Shown: one piece after another, positions 26,633-37,890 of the stretch
Layout: every line of letters begins with the position of its first letter
Numbering within the stretch: the stretch's first letter is position 1
From: Pelargonium tetragonum
Taxonomy: Eukaryota > Streptophyta > Magnoliopsida > Geraniales > Geraniaceae
Direction: 5' to 3'
Length of the DNA: 64,000 nt
NCBI GenBank assembly: GCA_036897445.1
Contig: JAYMTL010000101.1
Location: forward strand, 1-64,000
Notes under the pieces: generated by a model
Told to the model about the DNA's origin: nothing
Seen by the model: only the letters and a program-made list of their open reading frames with translations
The model's database searches: none
Program-made: the position numbers and the translations under genes

Positions 26633-26944
26633 GTGGATGCTTGTCAAAAATTTGACTATACCTCGCTATGTAGAATTATCCCAACAACTACTCTTGTATT
26701 TACTGAAGCTATACTTTATTTTCTTTTCGTATATAAGCAGTGGGAGTCCCTACTAAAGCATATACCAGTTCTTGGCGGGTCTCTTGATATCAGGATTACC
26801 TTAAATCTTTGCTGGAGTCATAGAGTATATTATAATCAAGAGAATACTATGGCTGGGGCAGTTAGCATAAACCCCCTTGTTATACTTCTATTTGTTTTTG
26901 TTGTCACAGAATTCTATATTATAGAAAAAGAAGGGTATCTGTGA
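26633..26944 (+). other. 103-codon open frame, probably not a gene
   Basis: Begins at GTG; the first internal ATG is at residue 80, so an ATG-started version would be only about 24 codons. Two hydrophobic stretches (residues about 18-32 and 84-95) reflect the T-rich strand. No family is recognised and nothing beside it looks coding. Confidence 0.08.
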
Positions 26945-29855
26945 AAGAGTCTTTAACCTTAGTTACAAAGCGGATGAACTCAGTCTTTACTAGTATAGGA
27001 ATTTGAGGCTTCGAGAAATTCTTATAAAAAAGACAAGCTAAAACAGAGCAGGCTCTAGATATTTTAGGTAGACTTATGTCTTTCCCTCACCCCGAGGCGT
27101 ATACTTCTTCTAGAGCTAAAAAGAAATAAAGTTTAAGAGTATCTACATTGAGGGTTTCCGGGAGTACTTAGAGAAGAGGGTCCTACGAGAAATTTCATGT
27201 TTAGGGAATTCAAATTCTTATTTATATGGGCTGAAGTTAAGTCAGAGCTTTATTAGGACAATCTGTTAGGAAGTCCATGGTAATAAGGAACAGTCTATTT
27301 TTTGTTATCTGACAAACTAGTGGTGAGTTGGTCACTTATCGTAGTTATGATTAATTACAGGTTTATTGGCGCTTATTTCAATTTTTGGAGTGGGGTAGGT
27401 AGTATTGGTATACTTGGATATACTTTTAGATATAAGAGCGTGAAAAGAGCTTAAACCCCCTCTGGATCAAGCGTAAAATACCGTATTCCTATTTGGTTAT
27501 CCTAAACTCTTTTTAACGTACTAAATCTAAATAAAACTATGCGATCCCGCTTGTTCTTCCTATTTTAATGCTTTGCCATGATCATGCTCTCCTTTTGTGT
27601 ATATACCCCCTTTTTCGAATCGAAGCCTTGACTTCAGTAGATTAAGCCCCACCGAGGAATTTTACAGGATGATAATTCGGATAAACAGAAGTTCTGCTTT
27701 TGAAAAAAGGCCGTGGTTTGAGATCATATTACAGAAGAAATTTGAACTTTTTTATAGAACAGCGATCCTTACCGATATTATAGGTATACTGCTGAGTTCT
27801 TTGCGAAACTAGATAAAAACTTGAAAATCATTCCTTTTTTGGTTTTGTTAATTATAGGGTATATTATGGAGGTTCCCGTTAGCAAATGGGGTACATAACT
27901 CTCGCTGAGTTTTTTAGTAGTCAAGCTTAGTTGCTTTGAGAGCTCTCTATAGCAATGAAAAAGCCCGATTTAAGCTCCTCCTGAAAATTAAGAAAAGGGG
28001 AACTTCTTATTAAAAAAGAACCTAGACCATGCAATAAAATGAGTTCTAACATAACAAAAACTAGAAAACACGGAACAATAGCTAATGGGTCTGAGGTTAT
28101 CATAAAACAGTATCCTTCCTTCTTTGATTGAAAGCCTTTCAATTTTTTAGTAATTAAACCCGAGTTAAGACATACTATTTAAATCTCGTTCCTTTAAGAA
28201 AGTTTACAAATACAGGGAGAATAAAAACCTGTCACCTCAAATAAGTATAATATACAAGCCCCTGAATAACTCATTTTGGATAAACTAGGCCCTATATCTT
28301 GGAAAAAGGGTATAAAAAGGAGACTTAATCGAAATTAATTGAATTACCTATAATCATAATCACGAAGTACCTGTAAAGTTCCGCCTAAAGAAAAAGCATT
28401 TTTTATAACCAAAAACAACCCAGATTCCCGTTAAATAAATTGACTTTAGAACTTGTCCTGGATTTACTCTCAAATTTCTATTTCTCGCAATTTATCATCT
28501 AGGTTTTTACGCCGTTTATTACCGAATTACTGATTTTTATAAGAAAAGGACTCCTCCTGTACACTTTGTAATTATACTAGAGTTTAAAAACAAAAGCAAA
28601 GAATTTGAAATTAAGATTCACTCGGAATCCTATATAAATATAAACCTAGGAGTTCCTTGGTATTTTTAAGGTTAGATTCTCTTTATTATTATATTAGCAA
28701 GTCAAAGAGCCCTAAATTTACGCGTAACTGGAATTTCCGGGTTTTCCGCATTTCTTACATTTATATAATTTATCTAAATAAAGAGGGAACTGAATTTGCT
28801 TTAATGAGATTATGGCTTTTCCGCGCAGCTCCAATTTTATCTCAGATTAAATAAACATTGGGGACTCTTAAGAGAATTTCTGGGGTATAGGAATATACAC
28901 AAAACTTATATTGACTTTCATTTCTTTTATACACTTGTGGGTTCCAGATAATAATGCAAAATGAATAAAGCAAAGGGGGCCTTCTTCTAACACTTATGCT
29001 ATTAGAACTTCTGCGATATGGTGTGGGGAACTCCGGAAAGGAGGGGTTGCCTAATATCAACGTAGGTAAGTAATTGGTTCAAAATAGAAGGTGGGGTTCC
29101 TTATGGAATGCTGGTAAAAAAAAAAGAGTTTTCTACCTATTACCTATCCTATATTTAAGAGTAAGTCCTAACTTTCTATAATTTGAGGGTTTATTAAAAA
29201 CAATAAGATTTAACTACACCAAGATCTAAGACCTCCTCGATATCAGTGAATCATCAATCTTCTATGACCGAAGCCTTTAGTTCAAAGTATTTGCTACTAA
29301 CTTTTTTTGTATCCACCCTTCGCGTAAGCTTTAAAAAGGGGTCCGTAAAAGAGTCCCTAGTATATCAATTTTAAAAGAAGTTAGACTTCTCCGGGTTCCC
29401 CTTTTTTCTTTTGAGTGATCCTTCTTCTTTTTTAAAGGAAGACCTTACACTGCATACTTGTTATCTTTAAAAAGGGGGTATCCCTTAACTTTTAAATAGA
29501 AACCTTATTCTAGTTAAAAAGAGAGTCGAATAAAGGAAACACCTAAATAGAAAATCCTGTTTACAAGTAAGGGCCTTGAAGCTCGGGACTACCAAACAAA
29601 TTAAGAACTTTTTACCGAAAAACTAAATAAAACTTTAATACGGAAAAATACTGAGAGATAATTAGGAGCTCCTCTTTTTCAAGATTCTCTTTAATTAGAA
29701 TTGTTCTTTTTATTAAGAGTACTCGGACCACACCCTTCTCTTGGAAAACTTAAGATGTTTCTTTCCTATTTTCAGTGTAGAACTTACCCTTTCCAAGATC
29801 CTTACATTGAAGCGAGCGCCGTAGGTACAGACTTAATTCTGCATATAGAAGTTCT

Positions 29856-29870
29856 TTAATTACATTACCT
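29856..29870 (-). repeat. dispersed 15-bp repeat, minus-strand copy
   Basis: TTAATTACATTACCT on the + strand, the exact complement of the family word. It shows that the repeat is present in both orientations, which argues against a simple tandem origin. Confidence 0.55.
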
Positions 29871-32800
29871 GCCCTGAAAAATTCTTTTAGGGAGATTACG
29901 TCCAGAATACTCTTGGGTGCTGTTAGAATGCGTTTGAGTAATACCTATATTATAGTAGAATAAATAAAGCAGCTTATTCATTTTTTTATTAATTAGATAC
30001 CCCTTAGGGTTTGAGGCCCCGACTCCTTTCATAAAAAGACCTTATCATTCCCTTTTCGGCTTTGCAATAGAGACGGTTCTAGTCTAAGTTTCAAAACTAC
30101 TAGAAGTATCGAATTATTTAGATTTTAGATAAAACCAAGGAATAAACAAGGCTAAGGATCACGTACTTAAAGGGTTTCTCTATTTAGTACCTTTCAAGGG
30201 TGGAGAAACCTTAAAGGAAATTCAGTAGGCTCTCTTTGATACTACAAGGAAAGGATTCTACACAGTCAAATTATGGTCAGTTTTCGTAATCTACTCTGTT
30301 CTTCAAAAAAAGACTAGTATTGGGCTTTATTTCTAAGTCTACCGGCCCCAACTTACTGTTCATTAGAAACTTCTAAACCTATTCTCTTTGAATCTACACG
30401 GGAAATACTCAAAATTGTACTGTGTTTTAAGACTTAAAAAGTAAAGGGATTTTCTAATGTCAAAGGGACTTCCCGGCCCAAGCCTTTGACTTCTGGAATA
30501 GCAATGCTCAATAAGTAGATTCTTTTAGATATATAACGAGAAAAGTTTGAAACAAATTTTATTGAAAAGCCCCCTTCAAAGATATTAAAAAGAAATTCAC
30601 TTCTGGAGTATTAAGCTTTACCCTATCGATCAGAAATTAGGAAATAAACAAAGCCTAATTAAACTCTGGCAACTCTCCTTAAAAGTTATGCAAAAGAATT
30701 TCTCGCCAACTAGAAGACTTTTTTTCTATACAAACAAAAGCAATAATTAAAATACCTTGGAAAGGTTCCTTTATAAAATACAAAAAGGGCGAAAAAAGAA
30801 TTAGGAATCACAAGAGTCCGGAGGTTAGAAGTTTTGTAAAAGTCTAACTAAATAACTATATACATTATAAACGGACCCGGTTCCTTATTCAATTTGCATT
30901 ATCACTTCGTAGAGTATAAAAGGATTCCCGTTAGACCTTAAACCTTGCCCTCTTAATTTGAATTATTCCCATGGAACTTCTTTGCCAAAATTAGGAGCTT
31001 TATTCCTTCACGAACAAGCCCGTCCTATATTCCTTATATTTGAGTTAACTAAAAAGGCTTACAGTTGGAATTCAGGATATACTTTTTTGAAATTTCTTCC
31101 TGAAGAAGCGGTGCCAGATAGGTAAGAGAGACTCCCTGGGCCCTAGGTTTGTATAAATACTACTACAATCTATATAACACAATTTTTTGTAAGGGTCTAC
31201 CAGAATTATCAAAAGCTGAGTAAAAAAGGAAAAAAACAAGGATTGACCTCAGATTTTACGCATAGGAGTTCCTTTAACTAAGCTTTACAGAATAAGGAAG
31301 AGTTTTCTTTAGCGAGAAAGAAAGAAATACAAATTTGGATCTTCCTGACACACTTAGACTTAAGGTATTCCCCTTGCCAATCCCCGGTAGAAAGTGCATA
31401 CACTTAGTAGAGAAGTACATTAGCTGCAGCTGCAAAAACTTATCATAGTATAAGACATATGTACTAGGATAGTAGGCCTGTTCTATAATAGATAATTTGG
31501 ATTTTGCTGAAAAGTCAACTTTTTCTAAGGGTTTAGACAGGCGGGCTTTTACCTTGTTATAATTGTTAGAAATAGCCGGCCCATAATACTTAATGACTTG
31601 TACTTTTTTTGTTTCAAGAGAATTAGGAAAGCCTTGTAGTTTGGCTTTATTTATACTAGAGAATTAAGAGTATAACAGGTAATTCTAATTCGTATTTGTC
31701 TGACATTTACCAAGAAGTAAATATTCCTCGTGGGATTCCTAGAGGGGCGCTTTTTTTGCTGGAGTAACATAAAGGGCCTCCTTTTATTTAGTATGAAAGT
31801 ATAGATAAAAATTCACTCTTGTGTATCGACAAAGAAGCCCCTGTAATTGAGAATTTATGTCTTGGCCAAAACCTTTAACTCTATAAATTTCTTAATGTAT
31901 CCCCACTTTAACACGCGAGGTTATCTAAATCTTACTTATTTTCCTTTAACGAAGCTCCTAAACTAGAATACTTAGTGCCGATTTTTTGTAAAAAAATCCG
32001 GGATCCCTTTTTAACTGCGGTTTTTAGAAAGAGATAGGGCATCTCGTGTATTAAAGGAGTGGTCCCTCCTAGCGGATTCCATAAGTTATGAGAAAGCGTA
32101 CAGTAATTAAAGGGAAACTCGGGATAAGTAGAGTTACAAGAATAGAACTGCGCTTAAACTTCGCCTTTTTAGGAGCCCTGGTTACAAGATTCAACAGCTC
32201 ACTAGTTGCTATAAGAGAGTAGAGACTTTCTTAGAATATGAAATACGGTTACACCTTAGAAAAGGCAGCTTATCTTAACTAAAAACCATAGAAAATTGCT
32301 CCTAGATTAGAGCTTTCGTAGGTGGCAGGGGTGTATAGTATCCTTAAAAAAAGGCGTGCTCTGAGATTTAAAGATTTTCTTATTAACTAAAAAAGCTGGT
32401 AATTGAGGTTATAGGACTGCAATTGTGCACGATGGCCCTTATCTTTAAGGCATTAGCTTTATAAACCTGGATGTTACCTCTTTTTAAAAGCGCTACTTTT
32501 AAGTTGGCGCAATGAGCTTTAGTTTAGGAATCAAAATATAGGCAGGCTATTCAAAAAGAAGTTCCTGTTACTCGATTTGAAATCTTCGGGGCCTGTCAAA
32601 GCTTCTGGGGTCTCTTTTTTCCCTTAAGGCAAAAGCATTCTTATCTTAGTCTTTCGCTGAAAAAGGCAAAATATAATAAAAGGGCCCGGTAAAGTTAAGG
32701 CATAAACAGCACAGTTTCATAAAAAATTTTTAGATAAATACGAAAGTCTACAACTGCATATTTTCTGTTCCCAAGTACTAAAACAAAGTCGAAAAAGATT

Positions 32801-33650
32801 CTTAGAAGTAAGCTAAGGATTCCTTGCTAATTCAAGAGATCCGTCAAAGCTTAACGTTCACCCAGTGTATATCTCTGGTATAAGCGGGCTCTTTAATCTA
32901 CCAAAGCTCCTTTAATTAGAAAATCTACCTCACCTGTCTAGTGTACGGGAATTGCCTTATCTCAGAATAATAAGGAAACTCCTTTTTTAGGGCCCCCTAC
33001 TATAGCGTACTTAACCATCTAAAGTTCAAGATTATCATAAAGTGCGGGGATCTATAAAATAAATTGAGATTTTATAAGGGACTCCGCAAAGTCTTCTTCG
33101 AACACGTATTAAAGGATTTCACTTTACTAGGACTTCATCTTGCAGAATACTCTTTTAGTAAAAGGGAGTCGATTTTATATTCATTTTAGTAGAAGAAGCT
33201 GTCTTTGTACTCTTGTAGCTTGTCTTTTTGTTGTTCTTTGTTGCTATTGTATTCCTGTCATAGTTTATATATTCTAATATACTTAAATATACTTAGTTTC
33301 TTACTTTAGATTAGTATTATAGATTCCTTAATGGTAATATCTTAGTCTATATAGGCTTGGTGTTCTTGCTTTATTAACTAAGCTATGTTGCTCAATGTCT
33401 TCTGTCTTTATCGCTAAAGAGCTGGGGAGCTTAGAGAAGTGCTTTAAGGAGGGCCTATTCCCATAGTTTAATGAATCTGTATGCATGCTTTATAGCCAGC
33501 TTCTACATCTACTTCTTCTACTGATACTGACCCGTTGTTGTTAGGAACTTGACTTTATTTACTTTATGAGCTACTAGACTTTCTATTAGGATTCTATAGT
33601 TATTTTTTATTAGAGTTACTTATCAATTAAGCAATTCAAATAATATCTAA

Positions 33651-33914
33651 TTAACCCCTGCTAAAAATCCACCTTACTGGATAGACCGGCTTGTGTTTAC
33701 TGGCGTTTAAATGGCCTTTCCGTGGGTTTATTCTGGTAATTCTTATAGTTTTTTTGTACTTACTTTTCTTTTGATCTTGGACTTGACTTCTTTGAGTTCC
33801 TTGTTGCTGCTTTATTAGGAGCCTTTTTGAGCTATACCTGCTTTCTGGATTTGTGTTAGAGTTTTTCTTATTAGGAAAATGATTAGGAAGAAGAGAAGAA
33901 AGGGAACAAGACAA
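33651..33914 (-). other. 87-codon Gln/Lys-rich frame in relic unit 1
   Basis: A TTG-started minus-strand frame whose product has a Ser/Asn-rich start, a central QQQ-containing stretch and a basic second half. It lies at the same place in its unit as the frame at 35186-35458. I treat it as part of a fossil element rather than a host gene. Confidence 0.25.
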
Positions 33915-34045
33915 AAAGTTAGGAGGCTTTATAGAGAGTGTACTACTTGTTAGGGTTCTTGTACCGAGTATTGGCTTATGGGCTTACTGTATTATATACT
34001 CCTGTCATAGGTTATAGAGTTAGTATTATATTAGTTATAGATAGG

Positions 34046-34076
34046 GTATATATTATTATATATATATATTATATAC
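34046..34076 (+). repeat. TA/TAT-rich low-complexity tract
   Basis: Imperfect TATATTAT repeats just right of the CCTGTCATAG word of the second unit. Low complexity; it may lie at a unit junction. Confidence 0.5.
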
Positions 34077-35185
34077 TGAGTAGACCCACTTGGGTTTTAT
34101 GACACGGAAATCGCTGTACAATTCTTTTTGATATTCCGGTCATTTTTATAGTTTGTACTGAATTCGTTTTATTTGTTCCAGAGTTTCTTAAAGTGAAAGT
34201 TTTAAAGGGACATTTGCGGGTTGCCAGGTTCCGCTACAAGTTTTCCTTTTTGGGAATAAGTATAATAAGGCTGTTACAAATAAGTAAGGAGAATCTTAGG
34301 GGAAGAAGGGGGTCCTTCTGGCTGTGAGTAAGAGTTGACTCACTGGATTTCCTATTGCTACTTTGATTTACACTTGCCTTGTTGTTTTATGAACATAGTA
34401 ACTCAAGAAAATGCAGCATAACACCTGTTAAATAGATGAAAAAACCTTCCTTATCAGATACCCAAGCAGCAGATAAAAAGCATTCTAGGCAATAACTTTG
34501 GCATTGTTTCATCTGGATTACCAAGTTCTTTTTCTTTTACAGGTTTACGGGAAAGTTCTTAATTGAATGTAATTAAAAGTGTAAGCCCTTTTTGCTGTTC
34601 CTCTGTTTTGCTCCCTGACCCAGATTTGTTGACTTTGAGCTTTTGTTGTTGACTTTGCAGGCTTAGACTTACTTTGTTTTATTAACTAGAGTTTGTCTTT
34701 TTAGGATATTAAGATAAGGAGGAGGACAAGGAAGAGTAGAAGAGCGCTATAGAGTAGGGATTCCTTTGCTGCTTGTTGTTATGGGAACTGCCTTCTTGTA
34801 GCTAGATTCTTTTTATTTATAGTTAGTTAGCTTTTTATTAGTCTTATAATTTTAGATAGTTGGGTATTAGTTACTATTTAATGGGTTTTAATTGTTCTTT
34901 ACTTGTTAACTTGTTATAGGATAGTTTAAGGTTTAAGATTGTACTTTCTATCTAAATATGATATTGGGCAGTTCTAGAAAATTCTAGATAATATTGCATA
35001 ACCGGATAGTTGGGTTGTTAAGGCCTATTACTGTGCTTCCCTGATCAGTACAGGGGATATTTAGCCTTAGATGGATTAGAAGAGATGATGTTAATTGTTA
35101 AATTGAATACCTTTTAGACTCTTTCTCTAAGTCAAACTGAAAGAATTTTTATTCTAACCTGTGTTAAATATACTAAAACCACCTA

Positions 35186-35458
35186 CTAAGTACCCAAACT
35201 GCAAATAAAAGATGTTCTAGATAAGAACTTCAGCATTGTTCTAATTCGTTTGTAAATTTCTTCTTTATCTTCTTTACTTGCTTGCTGTTGTTGACTCACT
35301 TGTTGCTTTCTTAGTTTGATTTGACTTTGAGCTATGCCAGTTGTACCGGTATTCCCCTTTGCTTTCTTAAATATAATAGTAATAGTAACTACTGAATTTT
35401 TATAATGAACCCATGTTAAATATCTGAAAAGTAGAATCCCAAAAAGAAGGAATTGCAT
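35186..35458 (-). other. 90-codon Gln/Lys-rich frame in relic unit 3
   Basis: An ATG-started minus-strand frame. It has a hydrophobic start (about residues 1-13), a Thr/Ile stretch, a Gln/Lys/Glu-rich middle with QQQQ, and a basic end containing FICSLG. The same end pattern is seen in the unit centred near 34.45 kb. Part of the fossil repeat; function unknown. Confidence 0.25.
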
Positions 35459-36307
35459 TCACTGTATATATAATATTGACTAAATTATCCTATAAATCCT
35501 ACTGGATAATAATAGAGACTAATTGCAAACTATGACTCAAATCAGAAAAGGAACTCATTCATGCAAATCCCTTGGCTAGCTTAAACCTTTTTTTATATTA
35601 TAGTGTTTCTCTTGGTCAATAGCATGAGGAACAAAAGAAAAGAAATTCTTAACAAAAGGAATGACACCTAAATGAAGAGAACTACTTAAAGCTACCTTTT
35701 ACAGTCTTGCAGTTTTCTTTCTATTACTTTTTCTACAATACAAAAATACAAATACAGGGGAAAACCCACTAGCTCTTTAAGCAAGCTTACCTCTAGTGCC
35801 TATGCTTTTATCGCTAAGGAGGTTAGCACATAATGATATATCAAGGTAGTACAAACTTACACTACAACAACAACAAAAATAAGATTCAAAATTCACTTGA
35901 GCTAAATATCCTTTACATTCGTCCTGGAAACCCCTATTATTTACTATAAGGATAAAGTTTATCGCTTTCTATCTGGATACTTTAAGATGAGTAGGAAAAC
36001 CCTAAGAGCCTATAAAAAAATCCATGTTAAAACATTAAAGCAAAGAAACCTAATATTTATATAAATTCTTGCTTGTATTACCTGTTAGGATACCTGGGGG
36101 TTTATTTAGCCGCTTATAAACTGCATTCATATATTTTAATTATCTCTTAATATCGTCGTCTTTGAGCCCTTACAAAGTTTTCTCATTCCTTGTCTTTTTT
36201 ATCTACTTTTACTGGGATGGATCCTAGCATGACATAGCTTCCCAGATAGGAGAAAGCCTTTACCTTGTACCATCTACTGAATTTGGGAGTGTAATAGTAC
36301 CCAACCC

Positions 36308-36544
36308 ATGACTAGAAAACTACTGCCGGTTAAAGAACTTCCTGTTTTATCTTACTCTTATTCCGGTAAAGCTAGCTGGACAGAAAGCAAATCCCCTTAT
36401 TTCTTATTAATTTGGCTTGACTTCCTAAAACCTTTATTATCAGGAATCCGAAACCAGATCTACAAGAGGTCTAATCCAAAAAAACTTCTTGCTTGCTTTA
36501 TTGACTTACTTCTTTCAAGACTTGTTATTAGTCTTTGCAGCTAG
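36308..36544 (+). other. 78-codon open frame, unrecognised
   Basis: ATG start. The product has a basic first ten residues, a Ser/Tyr-rich part, then Leu-rich segments (about 30-45 and 60-76). It lies in the less mutated stretch, which makes it a slightly better candidate than frames in the background, but no homologue comes to mind and the length is compatible with chance. Confidence 0.12.
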
Positions 36545-37680
36545 ACCTTAGTTATTAGGAAATTAAAGAAAGGGTTTTCAATTTAAAGGAGTTAGATTTG
36601 TTAGAGTAGGAATAGGATAAGAGAGATTTTATTGGCTTATTGTTATAATGGAGCTGAATTCATTTCTTTCTAGCTATAGAGGGGTATTCTATGTAAGTTC
36701 TCTTTATCTTTGTACTAGTTCCTAAGGAGAATTCCTCGTGCCACCAAAATATTGGGCTCTACTATAATAGAAGCATGACATGAAGAAAACCCTTTCTAAA
36801 CATATCTGTCCCCGGGTACTCTATAAAATCAAACTATATTTGTAAAAGACTTCCAAAAACTAAAAGGATAGTCAATTCCCTGGATTTCCTTTCCGAAGGA
36901 CTTAAAATGAACTTGACTTACTAGTATCAGCTCTGCTCTTTAAGCTTCAATATTTGTATTCTCTGGAACCCTTTCTTGTGTGAACTCCTTTCTAAAACAA
37001 AAAAATCAGGTTTCTCATCAATGCTTACATTAACTCCAAAACCTGGTAGTTTCTGTCTTAAATGCTAAACAGATGCTCGCTTTCCATTAGTAGGATTCTC
37101 TCCTTATTTGCTATAAGCTCAAGACAAAAGAAAGATGAATAGAATTAGTACAACCTGGAAATGCCCTAAAACAAGTTCGGAACTCAATAAACAAAGAATA
37201 GAATAATGAGATTTCCTCAACTATTTATAGAGTGTGATTTCATATCTCCAAAAGAATAATTCCTTACCCCATCATCATAGCAAATAAAAAATGTGCAAGC
37301 ATTGAATTAATTACAGAGACTGTTAATTAGATTGGTAAGTTTAGAACAAGTTAGCTCAAGAAGTAAAAGAAGTAAAGCGGACAAGTTAGTATAAAGTTTG
37401 CATTGGTAAAGCACTTTAGATTCTTAGACTAGTTTTACAAGTAAGTGGATTTCTAGTAAGAGAGAATCTATACAAACAAAGAGAATTATCAGGTTTATGT
37501 TATCCCAAGAATACAAGCTGCACCTTCTTCTTAAATAAGTTATGCTTAGACTTAAGTTAATGGTTTACCCTTATCTTTCTATTCCTCTTTAAAGGAAGCT
37601 GCAATCCCTGGAATCTGGTTTCACCTAGGAATATCCGGGGAAAAGTTGAAGTTGCAACTAATTAGAATTAAGGACTTAAA

Positions 37681-37890
37681 TTAGACAACTTTTTTTCTAT
37701 CCCTATAGTCAAAGGAATCCCAAAAGTCAATCTGGTCAAGCAAGAATAAATTCAAAAAACGCTGTTGTATGACGTAAGCTTTAACCAGTGTTACTTTAAG
37801 GGGGGATTGTCTAGACTTTGAGTCCATTCTCCTTATTAGGAATGTTCTAGTATTTTTGAGGATGTGAAGGCAATTTCGGGTTAAAGGCAT
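37681..37890 (-). other. 69-codon open frame, unrecognised
   Basis: ATG start on the minus strand. The product is basic in its first two thirds, then has a Leu/Phe-rich part and an acidic/aromatic patch (IDFWDSFDY), and ends in RKK. Amino-acid make-up is more protein-like than in most frames here. It could be a fragment of an old coding region. No family recognised. Confidence 0.15.

Larger units (their letters stand above)
10591..33179. other. long mutated background with short dispersed repeats
   Basis: No gene is supported in 22.6 kb. Counts at 20101-20400 (33 TA, 21 AT, 24 CA+TG, 30 AC+GT) agree with the RIP-like signal. The stretch contains a 13-T run, an 11-bp inverted repeat at 14616-14639, a (TA)8 tract at 21366-21381, three copies of the AGGTAATGTAATTA word, tRNA-like words near 13.4, 16.6, 19.9 and 21.2 kb, and a diverged repeat pair at 24.3 and 25.2 kb. 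The longest frame is 26633-26944. Confidence 0.5.
33180..35560 (-). repeat. relic island: about three diverged ~750-bp units of family A
   Basis: Two internal signals mark the unit length. CCTGTCATAG followed by TTATA occurs at 33254 and 34001, 747 bp apart. A block that reads on the minus strand as GG-TAT-C-GTAAGG-GG-TTTTT-like sequence occurs at about 33658, 34443 and 35173. Between them the + strand repeats the order Gln/Lys-rich block (read on the minus strand), purine-rich block and (C/G)TTATGGG. On the minus strand the second and third units share a short peptide pattern FIC(C/S)LG. All units are broken, with many breaks, and look old. The class is not assignable; the gag region of an LTR-type element is one guess. 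Confidence 0.45.

Noticed and set aside
33180-35560. Alternative genetic code with TAA and TAG as glutamine
   Set aside because: Gln-rich remnants beside many TAA and TAG first suggested a ciliate-like code, but the same bias holds in stretches with no protein-like character and matches CpA mutation. TGA-free runs are not long enough to argue otherwise.
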